Shown piece after piece: positions 45,356 through 54,852 of a stretch of DNA of 64,000 nt (its first letter is position 1; the number at the start of each line of letters is the position of its first letter). Below the pieces are notes generated by a model. The model saw only the letters and a list, made by a program, of their open reading frames with translations. It did no database searches and had not been told where the DNA came from. The position numbers and the translations under genes were made by a program. The DNA lies in assembly GCA_014529675.2 (NCBI GenBank), contig CP076040.1:3987894-4051893 (forward strand). Direction: 5' to 3'. The DNA is from Opitutia bacterium ISCC 52. Its GTDB lineage: Bacteria; Verrucomicrobiota; Verrucomicrobiia; Opitutales; UBA2995.

Positions 45356-46963
45356 TCAGTCGGAAAGAGTGGTATTGGTATTATAGAGCTCAGCACTCTT
45401 CTCAGGAAAATCCAAAGTGTAGTGCAATCCACGGCTCTCCTTTCGATTCAAAGCACAGCGGACAACCAGATCACTCACCAAAGCTAGATTGCGCAGCTCC
45501 AGCAGCTGAGGCTCTACTTTGAAGTTCCAATAATAATCGTTAATTTCATTGGAGAGTAATTCGATACGCTTCTTGGCACGCTGCAGTCGTTTAGTGGTTC
45601 GCACGATACCCACATAATCCCACATCGCTTTACGCAGTTCGTCCCAGTTGTGCGTAATGACCACGCGTTCGTCCGGGTCGCTCATTTCGCCATCAATCCA
45701 ATCCGGCAGATCAGGTGTGCTCATCTCCGTATCTCCCAAGAATTGATTCACGGCATCAGCTCCATTGTGAGCCATAACCAGCGCTTCCAGGAGTGAGTTA
45801 CTCGCCAGACGGTTCGCCCCATGCAATCCGGTACAGGCTACCTCACCACAGGCATAAAGCCCTGGCAACCCGGTTTCCGCATTCAGATTTGTCACAACGC
45901 CACCGCATAGATAATGAGCTGCGGGAACCACCGGTATCCAATCTTTGGATATGTTTATCCCCTGATCTAAGCAGGCGTTAAAAATGGAAGGAAACCGTTC
46001 TTTGAGATAGGCCTCATCCTTTGCCGTAATATCCAACCACAGGTGAGTTGAACCGCTCTTCTTCATTTCCTCGTCAATAGCCCGAGCGACAATATCCCGC
46101 GGAGCCAGCTCCGCCCGCTCATCGTATTCGTCCATGAATCGTTCGCCTTCGAGATTTCGAAGAAGCGCACCTTCTCCCCGAACCGCTTCGCTGATTAGAA
46201 ATCGTTTAGGAGATTCACTATAAAGGGTCGTCGGATGAAATTGGATAAACTCCATGTTCTGAACCGGCACGCCGGCGCGATAGGCCATGGCAATTCCATC
46301 GCCGGTCGCAATGGAGGGGTTAGTGGTAAAGGGGTAAACATGCCCTGCCCCACCCGATGCCAGAAGCACGGCATTTGCAGCCAGCGTTCTTATGCCACCT
46401 GTCAAAACATCGAGCACATACACTCCGAGAACTCGATCTTCCGAAATATCCGCATCCTCTGCAACCTGGTGCAGCTTCTTTGCAGTAATCAGATCAATCA
46501 CAAACCCATGTTCAAAAGTGGTGATATTCGGATGTAAATTTACCGAGCTGACCAAAGCCGTTTCGATGGCCTTTCCAGTCATGTCAGCTACATGAAGAAT
46601 CCTTCGCTCGGAATGCCCGCCTTCCTTTCCCAGGGAATAGGACTCCGCATTCTCCCGGCTAAACTCGAGTCCGATTTCAATGAGCTCCTGTACGCACTTG
46701 GGCCCTTCTTCAATGATCCTTCGAACGACCGACTCATCACAAAGCCCATCTCCCGCGATTAGCGTGTCCTTCACATGGAGATCGAAATCGTCGGTGGCGG
46801 ACGTCACGACTGCAATACCACCCTGTGCGTAGTTGGTGTTCGATTCGGCCTGATGCTTTTTTGTGACGATGGCCACCTTATGACCAGACTCGGCGGACTT
46901 TAATGCAAAGCTCAATCCCGCAATGCCACTACCTATAACCAAGATGTCAAAACGCTCAGCCAT
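45356..46963 (-). CDS. nadB: L-aspartate oxidase
   Basis: 535 residues, normal length. FAD site GSGIAGLSFALKSA, the NTNYAQGGIAV catalytic-loop block, the ASGGAGHVYPFTTNP block and HGANRLASNSLLEALV near the C-terminus are those of NadB. It oxidises L-aspartate to iminoaspartate, the first step of NAD synthesis with NadA. The lysine/arginine-rich C-terminal helical domain is complete. It lies downstream of panC on the same strand with a 45-bp gap, so one cofactor-related transcript is likely. Confidence 0.97.
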   Translation of the reverse strand: MAERFDILVIGSGIAGLSFALKSAESGHKVAIVTKKHQAESNTNYAQGGIAVVTSATDDFDLHVKDTLIAGDGLCDESVVRRIIEEGPKCVQELIEIGLEFSRENAESYSLGKEGGHSERRILHVADMTGKAIETALVSSVNLHPNITTFEHGFVIDLITAKKLHQVAEDADISEDRVLGVYVLDVLTGGIRTLAANAVLLASGGAGHVYPFTTNPSIATGDGIAMAYRAGVPVQNMEFIQFHPTTLYSESPKRFLISEAVRGEGALLRNLEGERFMDEYDERAELAPRDIVARAIDEEMKKSGSTHLWLDITAKDEAYLKERFPSIFNACLDQGINISKDWIPVVPAAHYLCGGVVTNLNAETGLPGLYACGEVACTGLHGANRLASNSLLEALVMAHNGADAVNQFLGDTEMSTPDLPDWIDGEMSDPDERVVITHNWDELRKAMWDYVGIVRTTKRLQRAKKRIELLSNEINDYYWNFKVEPQLLELRNLALVSDLVVRCALNRKESRGLHYTLDFPEKSAELYNTNTTLSD

Positions 46964-47008
46964 CTGCTCGGGGGAAAAAGTGATAAGAGAAAGCTATCGG
47001 ACCAGGCA

Positions 47009-47851
47009 TTATAGGATAACATTATCAATCATGCGCACCTCATCGACCCAAACGGCGGTTGCAATGAAGGTCTCTCCCGGAATGACTTCTCGCACAGGTG
47101 CCATGGTATCACGATGCACGATGGCGACATAGATGATGCGAATGCGTCTTCGCCGGCTAAGAATATGAATCACCTCAGCTGATATTCGATCGGGATTGTG
47201 GATGCCATTTTCTACCATCGATTTCCCTGCGGCCAACGCTTCATAGACACCTGCGGCATCTATAGCCTGTTGAGGAGAAAACCATTCGTTTCGCGCATCA
47301 ACGGCCAGACCTGATTCTTCACGTACGGTAGGGTATACTTCGATTCGAGTTTCAAAGTGAAGGTCTCGGATCATCCGCCGGATACCAGCTACCTTCTGGG
47401 CATCTTTTTGCCCAAAGAAGATGACATCGGGCCGAAATAAATTCAAATACTTGGCGATGACTGTGAGCACGCCAGGAAAATAATGAGCCCGTGATTGCCC
47501 ACATAGATCATAGGTCACTTGGTCTTCCCCAATGAAGGTTGAGTAGTCATTGGGAAAAAGCTCTTCGGTTTGCGGACAGTAAACCCAATCCACGCCCAGT
47601 TCCTTACACACTTCCAGATCGGCCTGTTTGTGTCGCGGATAACGCTCGTATTTCTCGTGAAGGCTAAATTCCTTGGGGTTTACAAAGATGCAAACGACCA
47701 GGGTATCCAACTCAGTTCGGGCAGTTTCGATCAATCGCCTGTGTCCTGCATGCAAAGCACCCCCTGTCGAAACGAGACCTAGCGTTTTGCCGGGAACTCG
47801 GATTTGATCCTTCAGTTTTGAAAGCTCAGCAATTGATGAGAAGGTTTCCAT
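47009..47851 (-). CDS. panC: Pantothenate synthetase
   Basis: 280 residues from ATG 47851; an in-frame start at 47899 adds 16 unlikely residues. The HIGH-like signature is STGGALHAGHRRLI, followed by VSIFVNP-type text (CIFVNPKEFS), VTYDLCGQSRAHYFPGVLTV, FFGQKDAQKVAGIRRMI. The SSRN motif that binds ATP in most PanC reads DARNEWFSP here, a notable change. It condenses pantoate and beta-alanine. Ends before nadB; upstream lies the Mla-like lipoprotein gene, 62 bp away. Confidence 0.93.
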   Translation of the reverse strand: METFSSIAELSKLKDQIRVPGKTLGLVSTGGALHAGHRRLIETARTELDTLVVCIFVNPKEFSLHEKYERYPRHKQADLEVCKELGVDWVYCPQTEELFPNDYSTFIGEDQVTYDLCGQSRAHYFPGVLTVIAKYLNLFRPDVIFFGQKDAQKVAGIRRMIRDLHFETRIEVYPTVREESGLAVDARNEWFSPQQAIDAAGVYEALAAGKSMVENGIHNPDRISAEVIHILSRRRRIRIIYVAIVHRDTMAPVREVIPGETFIATAVWVDEVRMIDNVIL

Positions 47852-47913
47852 GACTTGAATGTGTTTCAGTGAATACCGCAGACTGAAAAATTGCACCAAA
47901 ATTCATCGCAGAC

Positions 47914-48546
47914 TCATTGACCGACGACTACTTCTAAATCTTTGGCGATGAGACGTCCTAGATCAGCAAGGCCTTTGGAGAGGCCTCTAGCCAAGCGGGA
48001 GTAATCACCTTTCTTCCAAGCAAGCTGGCTGCCCGTGTAGTGTCCTTGCTTGGCAATCGTTGCATCACGAGTGGATTGAATCGTCCAGGTCGCCTCTAAA
48101 AGCAATTCGGCACTGGGAGACTCCTGCCCCTCGAAGGATTCAATATTCAAACGAACGACCCACTCCGGATTCGAGTGGTCTGGCCATGGCAGACTATGCA
48201 CTTCCATCCCCATCGACGCTTGCCTTTCAATATTCATACTGAGCAATCGCTGCAGACTGTCAGAAGGTCGCTCCGCCCAGAGATGCCTGGCCGTGTAGCG
48301 GAGTTCATTATCGCCTGTTCTCACTACAATCTCACGTCGATCGAGGTAGCTTGGAACTTCAATGCCATCCAAACCTACAATGATCGGTTCGACCGACTGC
48401 TCACTTTGGATAGGAGATACATCCACCGGTTCCAAGGTGTAGTATAAAGCCGGTTGAGTGTCCCCTTCGCCGAGGCTGAGACACCCGCTGTTGAAGAGTA
48501 GCAATAGGCCGCTAAGCTGAGAAATAAAAATGACGGATAGCTTCAT
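47914..48546 (-). CDS. ABC-type transport auxiliary lipoprotein (PqiC/DUF330-like)
   Basis: 210 residues with a lipoprotein signal; Cys22 in FNSGC. The mature part is the LplT-like PqiC/YmbA domain (YYTLEPVDV, VGLDGIEVPSYLDRREIVVR, WAERPSDSLQRLLSMNI). It anchors or couples MCE-protein tunnels to the outer membrane in phospholipid transport systems. It is the fourth gene of an operon with MlaD-, MlaF- and MlaE-like genes upstream (17-85 bp gaps), which supports the role strongly. Confidence 0.9.
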   Translation of the reverse strand: MKLSVIFISQLSGLLLLFNSGCLSLGEGDTQPALYYTLEPVDVSPIQSEQSVEPIIVGLDGIEVPSYLDRREIVVRTGDNELRYTARHLWAERPSDSLQRLLSMNIERQASMGMEVHSLPWPDHSNPEWVVRLNIESFEGQESPSAELLLEATWTIQSTRDATIAKQGHYTGSQLAWKKGDYSRLARGLSKGLADLGRLIAKDLEVVVGQ

Positions 48547-48563
48547 GGATAAGTAGGCTCAAA

Positions 48564-49577
48564 TTAGTCGACGGATGATTGCCGCCCAGTTAGCAAAGCG
48601 CTGGGGTTTCGCTCCAGATAGTGGATCAAACTCCTCATGGATTCTGCGGCTTCGGACAAGTTGACGAGGGCATCGTCGAGATTGGTGCGCACGCTGGACT
48701 GAGGCCTCACCATGACGTGAAGGGAAGTTGTCGTCATCTCAAGACTCTCCAAGGTCTTCGTTAATTGCTGAAGCGCATTCTGTAATTCGCCGGCCGTGGG
48801 CTCGATCGTCGAACGCAATTCTCCCGCAAGTCCTTTATATTGCGCTAAAGTGCCCTCCAACTCCTGAATCAACAGTGGGATTTCTGGCATCTCCGCCAGT
48901 TTCTGGAAGGAGACCGCAGTCGTCTGCAAGGTCTCGGATAAACTCCCTAGGTCGGCGCCTTGAACCTCGGTATTCACATTTTCCAGGAGTTCAATCAGCC
49001 TTAAGGATATACCTTGGAAATCTACGGTACTGAAACGTTTGATGAAATCAGAGACGTTGTCGGAGATCTCGGCCAAGGCTCCCTTGAAATTGGGAATCTC
49101 ATACAAATCAGAAAACTGGCTATAGTATTCAGCTCGATACTGATCGGGGTCCACAATATCCAGCTCCACATACATCAAGCCTGTGATCAAACTCGCGGTG
49201 GCCAGACGCGCTCGCAGTCCATCATCGATGTAGCTACGCAAATCATCCGGATCCGTTAAATCAATCAGATCTCCAAACGTTTCCTTAAATCGCTTAGCCT
49301 CCACTTCGTAAATGACGGGAATACGGCTGGATACTCCTTCCCCGTCCGTTTCTCCTAAGAAAATCTTAAGCTCCGTCACCTGGCCGATCTTTACGCCGCG
49401 AAATTTTACCGCGGCACCGATCTCCAATCCACTGACCGTTTCGTCAAAATAAGTTACGAAGCTATAACTGGATCGGCCAAATGCAGCCTGTCCAAGAAAG
49501 ATGAGGCCTACGACTGTAAACGCCAAGGCCCCCAGTACAAAGATTCCTACAACAGTGGCATTCGGTTTCGCACTCAT
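48564..49577 (-). CDS. mlaD: MlaD-family MCE-domain protein
   Basis: 337 residues. One membrane helix (about 8-30), a single MCE domain (SYSFVTYFDETVSGLEIGAAVKFRGVKIGQV, about 37-150), and a helical C-terminal tail with coiled coil. It binds phospholipid in the periplasm as a hexameric ring. The long C-terminal part (about 150 residues) is typical of PqiB/YebT-like or Verrucomicrobial MlaD rather than the 180-residue E. coli protein. Between the ATPase gene and the auxiliary lipoprotein. Confidence 0.92.
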   Translation of the reverse strand: MSAKPNATVVGIFVLGALAFTVVGLIFLGQAAFGRSSYSFVTYFDETVSGLEIGAAVKFRGVKIGQVTELKIFLGETDGEGVSSRIPVIYEVEAKRFKETFGDLIDLTDPDDLRSYIDDGLRARLATASLITGLMYVELDIVDPDQYRAEYYSQFSDLYEIPNFKGALAEISDNVSDFIKRFSTVDFQGISLRLIELLENVNTEVQGADLGSLSETLQTTAVSFQKLAEMPEIPLLIQELEGTLAQYKGLAGELRSTIEPTAGELQNALQQLTKTLESLEMTTTSLHVMVRPQSSVRTNLDDALVNLSEAAESMRSLIHYLERNPSALLTGRQSSVD

Positions 49578-49662
49578 GGTATTCGGAGGGAGGGATTATA
49601 GGACCTGTCAGCAAAGTGCAACTCTGGTTCCCTGAAGATTAAACTGGTTGGTATGTTATCCG

Positions 49663-50436
49663 TCATAAATTAGAAGTGGAAAAGCGGCCGCCCTTACGAC
49701 TGAGAAATTCAGTTACCACTGGGTTGTCAGATTCTTCGAGTAAAGTTTTGGGATTACCTTGAGCGATGATGGTCTTCTTTTGCGGACTCAGCATCACCGC
49801 TTTGTCGGCGATGGCAAAAATACTGTCCAGCTCATGGGTCACTACAACCACCGTGGTATTAAATATATCACGAAGGCTCAGTATGAGATCATCCAGACGC
49901 TTGGAGCTCACGGGATCCAGGCCCGAGGATGGCTCGTCAAAAAACAAGACTTCAGGATCCAAGGCCATAGCTCGAGCCAGGCCTGCCCGTTTTCTCATAC
50001 CTCCACTCAGCTCGGCTGGGTAAAACTTCTGGAATCCTTTAAGGCCTACCTGACTCAGCTTCATATCGACGATCTCACGAATCTGTCGACGTTTCAGGTT
50101 GGTGTATTCTTCAAGCGGAAAGGAGACATTCTCCTCCAGGGTCATTGAACTCCACAACGCACCCCCCTGGTAAAGCACGCCAAATTTCCGCAACAGAACT
50201 TTTTTCTCACGTTCCGAGCTAGCCGCAAAATCCTTGCCGCTGTAGAGCACCTGCCCGTCGGCAGGATCGCGCAAGCCAATCATATGTTTGAGCAAAGTAC
50301 TCTTACCACAACCTGAACGCCCAATGATCACCAGAATTTCCCCCCGGTTTACTTTGAAGGAGACATCTTCCAACACCAGGTAATCACCATAGGCACAAAC
50401 CAGGTCTTTCACTTCGATATGTGGAATATCAGACAT
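49663..50436 (-). CDS. mlaF: MlaF-family ABC transporter ATPase
   Basis: 257 residues from ATG 50436; a frame to 50580 adds 48 unrelated residues. Walker A GRSGCGKSTLLKH, Q-loop LYQGGALWSSMTLEENV, ABC signature LSGGMRKRAGLARAMA, Walker B VLFFDEPSSGLDP, H-loop VVVTHE. Ends with the family tail seen in Mla ATPases. With the MlaE-like permease, starting 6 bp upstream, it powers phospholipid transport between membranes. Confidence 0.96.
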   Translation of the reverse strand: MSDIPHIEVKDLVCAYGDYLVLEDVSFKVNRGEILVIIGRSGCGKSTLLKHMIGLRDPADGQVLYSGKDFAASSEREKKVLLRKFGVLYQGGALWSSMTLEENVSFPLEEYTNLKRRQIREIVDMKLSQVGLKGFQKFYPAELSGGMRKRAGLARAMALDPEVLFFDEPSSGLDPVSSKRLDDLILSLRDIFNTTVVVVTHELDSIFAIADKAVMLSPQKKTIIAQGNPKTLLEESDNPVVTEFLSRKGGRFSTSNL

Positions 50437-50441
50437 GGCCG

Positions 50442-51584
50442 CTAAATCTTGTAGATGCTGTAAATCACAGCGAATAGGGAGTTGAAGATGATAATCAGCA
50501 ACAGTGAGGTTACCACGGCTGAAGTAGTGGCACGCCCCACTCCCGTTGAACTGGTATCGCAATTCATACCACGCAAGCACCCAGCGTATGCGATGATCAT
50601 GCCAAACGCTGAGGATTTTAGTAAGCCCGAACCGATATCGGTGGCAGTGATATTTAAAAAGATTTCCTGAATGTAAGTCTGAATAGGCATGTTTAGCTTA
50701 ATCAGAGTCACGAGCATCCCACCTATAATTCCCAAGGCATTGGAGTAGATCACCATCAAGGGCGTCATAACGGACAACCCGATCACTCGAGGAAGCACCA
50801 GATAATCCACCGGTGGTACCCCCATCGTTTGAAGGGCATCTATTTCTTCAGCCACCTTCATGGATCCTATGGTGGAAGCGAACGCCGCGCCTGTTCGGCC
50901 AGCCAAGACGATCCCGGTCATAATCGGCCCCATCTCTCGCACCATTGCCAGGCCAACAAACGCCGGTGTATAATATTCAGACCCAAATTCCTCCAAGAGA
51001 TCAGCCGCCTGAAAAGCCAAAGTCACTCCAATCAAAAAGCTGATCAACCCCACAATGGGTAGCGCCATCGGACCGGTATCCTGCATCGCCCGGAAACAAT
51101 CCACCCATCGCATTCGGGCTCGTCCGACAAGCAGTCGAAAAAAGGAAATTACGATCTCTCCCAAAAAAGAGGCAATAGCACGACAGTCTGCCAAATATTG
51201 AATAGTGCCTTGACCCACTTCCTCCGCAAAGCCGGGCTCCCCTTCCGGATCCTTCGCTTCGGTGCGAGAATCCACAGCACTCTGGGTCTGCAGCATCAAA
51301 CGCCCCAACCCATCGGGCAAGCAGTCGCAATTAAAACCAACCGACCGTTTATTGGCCCAATCACGAGCCTGGTTCAAAAATACCAGCAAGGAAGAATCCC
51401 AGTCCTCCAGGTTTTTCGTCTCTAGCAGGATCTCGTTGATGTCATCACGCAGGTCACCGCGCTTAACAAAGGCGTCAAAGGCGGGTGCCTTCCGATCGAG
51501 AACCCAGACGCCCATCAAACGAATGACAAGAGTGTCACCAGTCTCCTCCAGCTGTACCTGGCTGGCATACGGATAGTTGGACAT
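50442..51584 (-). CDS. mlaE: MlaE-family ABC permease with N-terminal STAS domain
   Basis: 380 residues. Residues 1-110 form a STAS-like domain (TGDTLVIRLMGVWVLDRKAP, WDSSLLVFLNQA), so the MlaB function is fused. The permease follows with GLISFLIGVTLAFQAADLLEEFG, EMGPIMTGIVLAGRTGAAFASTIGSMKV, EEIDALQTMGVPPVDYLVLPRV, and a GVGRATTSAVV loop, the hallmarks of MlaE. Five or six membrane helices. First gene of the lipid transport operon that continues with mlaF, mlaD, the lipoprotein, panC and nadB. Confidence 0.94.
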   Translation of the reverse strand: MSNYPYASQVQLEETGDTLVIRLMGVWVLDRKAPAFDAFVKRGDLRDDINEILLETKNLEDWDSSLLVFLNQARDWANKRSVGFNCDCLPDGLGRLMLQTQSAVDSRTEAKDPEGEPGFAEEVGQGTIQYLADCRAIASFLGEIVISFFRLLVGRARMRWVDCFRAMQDTGPMALPIVGLISFLIGVTLAFQAADLLEEFGSEYYTPAFVGLAMVREMGPIMTGIVLAGRTGAAFASTIGSMKVAEEIDALQTMGVPPVDYLVLPRVIGLSVMTPLMVIYSNALGIIGGMLVTLIKLNMPIQTYIQEIFLNITATDIGSGLLKSSAFGMIIAYAGCLRGMNCDTSSTGVGRATTSAVVTSLLLIIIFNSLFAVIYSIYKI

Positions 51585-51929
51585 GAAAGCGGATAAGGAT
51601 AAGTTGCAGATCCACTGCCTAAACAGTTAACTCAATCGTTTCAAAAAATCTAGATGTGATGAAAAACAAGGCGCAGTTCGCAATCTTGCGACGGAGCGTA
51701 GATCCCTACGTGACCAAGCAGATTTCAGACTGCAACACAGTTGTTCGCACATGTTGATTTTACCTGACTAAAGTTGCTTTGGTGGTCCCTACCATTCTGA
51801 GGTTCCCCCAAATCAATATTTAATTTCATAACGAACTCTTGTTTAAAAACTAAATACTTAACTTTTGCCAGGGATTGAAGCGTTTGAGTTGATTTATTGG
51901 ATGCAATAGGCAAACACTCCTGACCTGTA
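51585..51929. other. Intergenic, 345 bp, divergent promoters and a repeat
   Basis: Separates the mla operon (minus) from a HAD gene (plus). Holds the repeat at 51668-51736 and AT-rich sequence thereafter. A 62-codon minus-strand frame (51725-51913) overlaps it but has no ribosome binding site or recognisable features. Confidence 0.45.
51668..51736. repeat. Dispersed-repeat-like sequence with internal CGTAG/CTACG dyad
   Basis: The segment contains GCGACGGAGCGTAG, an intervening ATCC, then CTACGTGACC, with GCAGTT on the left and ACTGC on the right. This resembles a 60-80-bp intergenic repeat type that I recall from other bacterial genomes, though I cannot verify copies here; only one is visible in the window. 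Confidence 0.4.
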
Positions 51930-52589
51930 ATGCAAAGCCTATTATTCGATCTCGACGGAACCCTCCTAGACCACTTTACCTGCCTCGCCCGCTGCTACGA
52001 ACACGTGCTCGGCGAACTCGACCAACCCATCCCGTCGCGCGAAGAAATAAAGCGGGCCGTTGGAGGCTCGGTAGAATTAACCATGGCCAACTTCGTCCCA
52101 GGAGACATGCACCAGGAAGCCTGCGCCCGCTGGAAGGCTCATTTAGAAACGATTCTTTGCGAAGATGCCTATCTCATGCCTGGGGCGTTACCCCTCATTC
52201 AGACCCTGCACGCTCAGGGCAAACAGCTCGCGGTTTTCACTAATAAAGTGGGTCGGCTGTCCCGCACACTCTGCGATCACCTGCAAATTTCTCAATACAT
52301 GGACGGCGTATTTGGCGCGGACGATACTCCCTACCGGAAACCCAACAAAGAATTTTCGGAGTATGTTCTGGAGAAACTCGGAGCCGATCCGGACACCACG
52401 GCCCTTATCGGTGACAGCCCTTTCGATATTCAGGCAGCCCATGTCGTCGGCATACCCGCCTATTGTGTCGCTACCGGCACACACAGCATCGAAGAACTGG
52501 AAGAAGCCAGGGTCGACGGCGCCTTTCCCGACCTTCCAGCCCTGGGAAAAACGCTCTTTGGCTTGGACCTCCTCCCTGAACTGGCCTAA
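51930..52589 (+). CDS. HAD-family phosphatase (phosphoglycolate phosphatase-like)
   Basis: 219 residues. Motif I DLDGTLLDH, motif II FTNK, motif III lysine in RKPNKEF, motif IV GDSPFDIQAA. The helical cap (about 15-80) is like Gph/PpaX. Converts phosphoglycolate or a pyrophosphate-type substrate; exact one unknown. Followed by a helicase gene 54 bp downstream on the same strand. Confidence 0.92.
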   Translation: MQSLLFDLDGTLLDHFTCLARCYEHVLGELDQPIPSREEIKRAVGGSVELTMANFVPGDMHQEACARWKAHLETILCEDAYLMPGALPLIQTLHAQGKQLAVFTNKVGRLSRTLCDHLQISQYMDGVFGADDTPYRKPNKEFSEYVLEKLGADPDTTALIGDSPFDIQAAHVVGIPAYCVATGTHSIEELEEARVDGAFPDLPALGKTLFGLDLLPELA

Positions 52590-52643
52590 CTCAGGTTCTT
52601 TATCTTACTCTCATTCTAACTTCTCCCTCCTAACTTCTAGTTT

Positions 52644-54812
52644 ATGCCCGAAACCATCCGCGGAGTCCTCGAAAGGATCATGTTCTCCAATGAGGAGAAT
52701 CATTTCCTGATCGGCGACCTGCGTCCCGAGGACAAGAAGGCAACCATCACCGTCACCGGTGCTATGCCTGGGGTTCAGTGCGGAGAGACCTTAGAGGTCA
52801 CGGGTGACTGGGTCGTAAATCCGAAATACGGTACACAGTTTAAGGTCACACACGTTAAATCTACCCTCCCCTCCACCGTTCATGGAATACGTAAGTATCT
52901 AGGCAGTGGCCTGGTACCGGGTATCGGGAAAGTTTACGCCAACAAAATCGTGGACCACTTTGGCGCTGAGACCCTGACCATCATTTCAGAGGAAAGCGCT
53001 CGCCTACGAGAGGTTGCCGGCATCGGTGCCGGTCGCGCCAAGTCGATCAAGGCCGCCTGGGAAGAACAGGCCGCCATTCGTGAGGTCATGTTATTTCTAC
53101 AAACCTACGGAGTGACAGCCGCTCGTTGTGTCCGCCTGGTAAAACAATACGGCAATGAGGCCAAAACCGTCCTGGAGAACGAACCCTATCGAGTCGCGCG
53201 GGAGATCGACGGCATCGGCTTTAAGACGGCTGACCAGATTGCGCTCAATCTCGGATTCGGCAACGACAGTCCCAAACGGCTGGACGCTGGACTCCTGTTT
53301 AGCCTCCAAGAGTTGGAAAGCGATGGGCACACTTGCGTTCCAAGGCGCCTCTGGGTAGAACACGCCACCCAACTACTCGATACGGAAGAGGCCAATATTG
53401 AGGCACGGGTCAGCCATCTCGTAGAAAGCAAAGAAGTCATTTCAGTCGATGAAGAACATCGTATTCAGCTACCCAATTCCCACCGCGCAGAAACGACCAT
53501 CGCTCAGGTAATCAGTCGTTCGTTGAAAGCGAACTCGGGTCTACCACCCATCAAAGTGGATGCCGCTATCGAATGGGCTCAAGACAAAGCTAGTTTCGGT
53601 TTTGCCGACGAACAAACACAGGCAATCAGGACCGGACTGAATGAAAAAGTTTCAATCATCACAGGTGGCCCTGGGACCGGGAAGACCACCATCTTGCGCG
53701 CCTTGGTCCAAATCATACGGGCCAAAAAGGTAGACATCATTCTGGCAGCCCCGACAGGCAGAGCAGCTCAGCGCATGTCACAAGCCACTGGCGGATTTGC
53801 CCAGACCATTCACCGGCTGCTCAAGTTTGAACCCCACAAAGGCAACTTTGCTCACAACGAATCGAATCCACTTAAGGCTGGTTTTGTTATCGTAGATGAG
53901 TCGAGCATGCTCGACGTCCGACTGGCCGCTGCCCTGCTTCGAGCTATCCCTCAAGCGGCCCACATAATTTTGGTAGGGGATGTAAACCAGCTGCCATCCG
54001 TCGGGGCCGGCAACGTGCTTAAGGATCTGATCGAGTCCGATGCGGTACCCACTACACGACTACAAAAGATTTTTCGGCAAAACGAAGAGAGCTCCATCAT
54101 TACCACCGCCTACAATGTGCTGAACGGATCCAAGGGCACACCTTATCTACTCGATAGCACGGCCGAGCTAGGGGTGCAGTACGATCTGCAATTTATCAAG
54201 GCACCCGAAGCTGACGACTGCCTGAAAGCCATCGAATACCTCTGCAAACAATTCATTCCAAACAAACTGCGAAGAAACCCGCTTCGCGACACCCAAGTGC
54301 TAGCGCCCATGCATCGAGGTGTCGCAGGTATCAGCAATTTAAATACAAGTCTCCAGAAGACACTCAACACTCACAAGAACGGTTTCACTTTCGGCGCCTA
54401 CAAATACTGTATCGGTGACAAGATTATCCAGAACCGCAACAATTACGACCTCAACATTTACAACGGCGACATCGGCACCATCGAAAGCATCGACTACGAG
54501 AACTCCACCCTTCAGGTGCAATTCGATTCCGACCAAGTAGAGATGACCCGTTCCGACCTACTCGACGTCAGCCTCGCCTACGCCATCAGCGTCCACAAAT
54601 CCCAAGGCTCCGAATACCCCATCGTCATCATACCCTTGGTTAAAGGGCATTTCATGATGCTCCAACGCAACCTCCTCTACACCGCCCTTACTCGCGGCAA
54701 ACAAAAGATCTTTATCGTCGGCGACCCCGTCGCCTACTTCATGGCCGTCAAAAACGCAGACCCCGCCAAACGCTTTACCGACCTCACTGAGAAGCTGCTG
54801 GAATCGATGTAG
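52644..54812 (+). CDS. recD2: RecD2-type DNA helicase (RecD/TraA family)
   Basis: 722 residues. An N-terminal OB-like part (GVLERIMFSNEENHFLIGDL), tandem helix-hairpin-helix elements (VAGIGAGRAKSI), helicase Walker A GGPGTGKTT, motif II DESSMLD, QLPSVGAGNVL, and the C-terminal UvrD-like DVSLAYAISVHKSQGSEYP with motif VI TALTRGKQ. RecD2 is a 5'-3' helicase active in DNA repair and replication restart in bacteria without RecBC. Length is normal and no defects appear. Confidence 0.95.
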   Translation: MPETIRGVLERIMFSNEENHFLIGDLRPEDKKATITVTGAMPGVQCGETLEVTGDWVVNPKYGTQFKVTHVKSTLPSTVHGIRKYLGSGLVPGIGKVYANKIVDHFGAETLTIISEESARLREVAGIGAGRAKSIKAAWEEQAAIREVMLFLQTYGVTAARCVRLVKQYGNEAKTVLENEPYRVAREIDGIGFKTADQIALNLGFGNDSPKRLDAGLLFSLQELESDGHTCVPRRLWVEHATQLLDTEEANIEARVSHLVESKEVISVDEEHRIQLPNSHRAETTIAQVISRSLKANSGLPPIKVDAAIEWAQDKASFGFADEQTQAIRTGLNEKVSIITGGPGTGKTTILRALVQIIRAKKVDIILAAPTGRAAQRMSQATGGFAQTIHRLLKFEPHKGNFAHNESNPLKAGFVIVDESSMLDVRLAAALLRAIPQAAHIILVGDVNQLPSVGAGNVLKDLIESDAVPTTRLQKIFRQNEESSIITTAYNVLNGSKGTPYLLDSTAELGVQYDLQFIKAPEADDCLKAIEYLCKQFIPNKLRRNPLRDTQVLAPMHRGVAGISNLNTSLQKTLNTHKNGFTFGAYKYCIGDKIIQNRNNYDLNIYNGDIGTIESIDYENSTLQVQFDSDQVEMTRSDLLDVSLAYAISVHKSQGSEYPIVIIPLVKGHFMMLQRNLLYTALTRGKQKIFIVGDPVAYFMAVKNADPAKRFTDLTEKLLESM

Positions 54813-54852
54813 ACTCGACTAACAAGCGATCATCATAGATGCTTCTGTAGTC

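Noticed and set aside
51725-51913. A 62-residue minus-strand frame upstream of the HAD gene
   Set aside because: No ribosome binding site, ordinary composition for a chance frame, and it overlaps a repeat-like segment.
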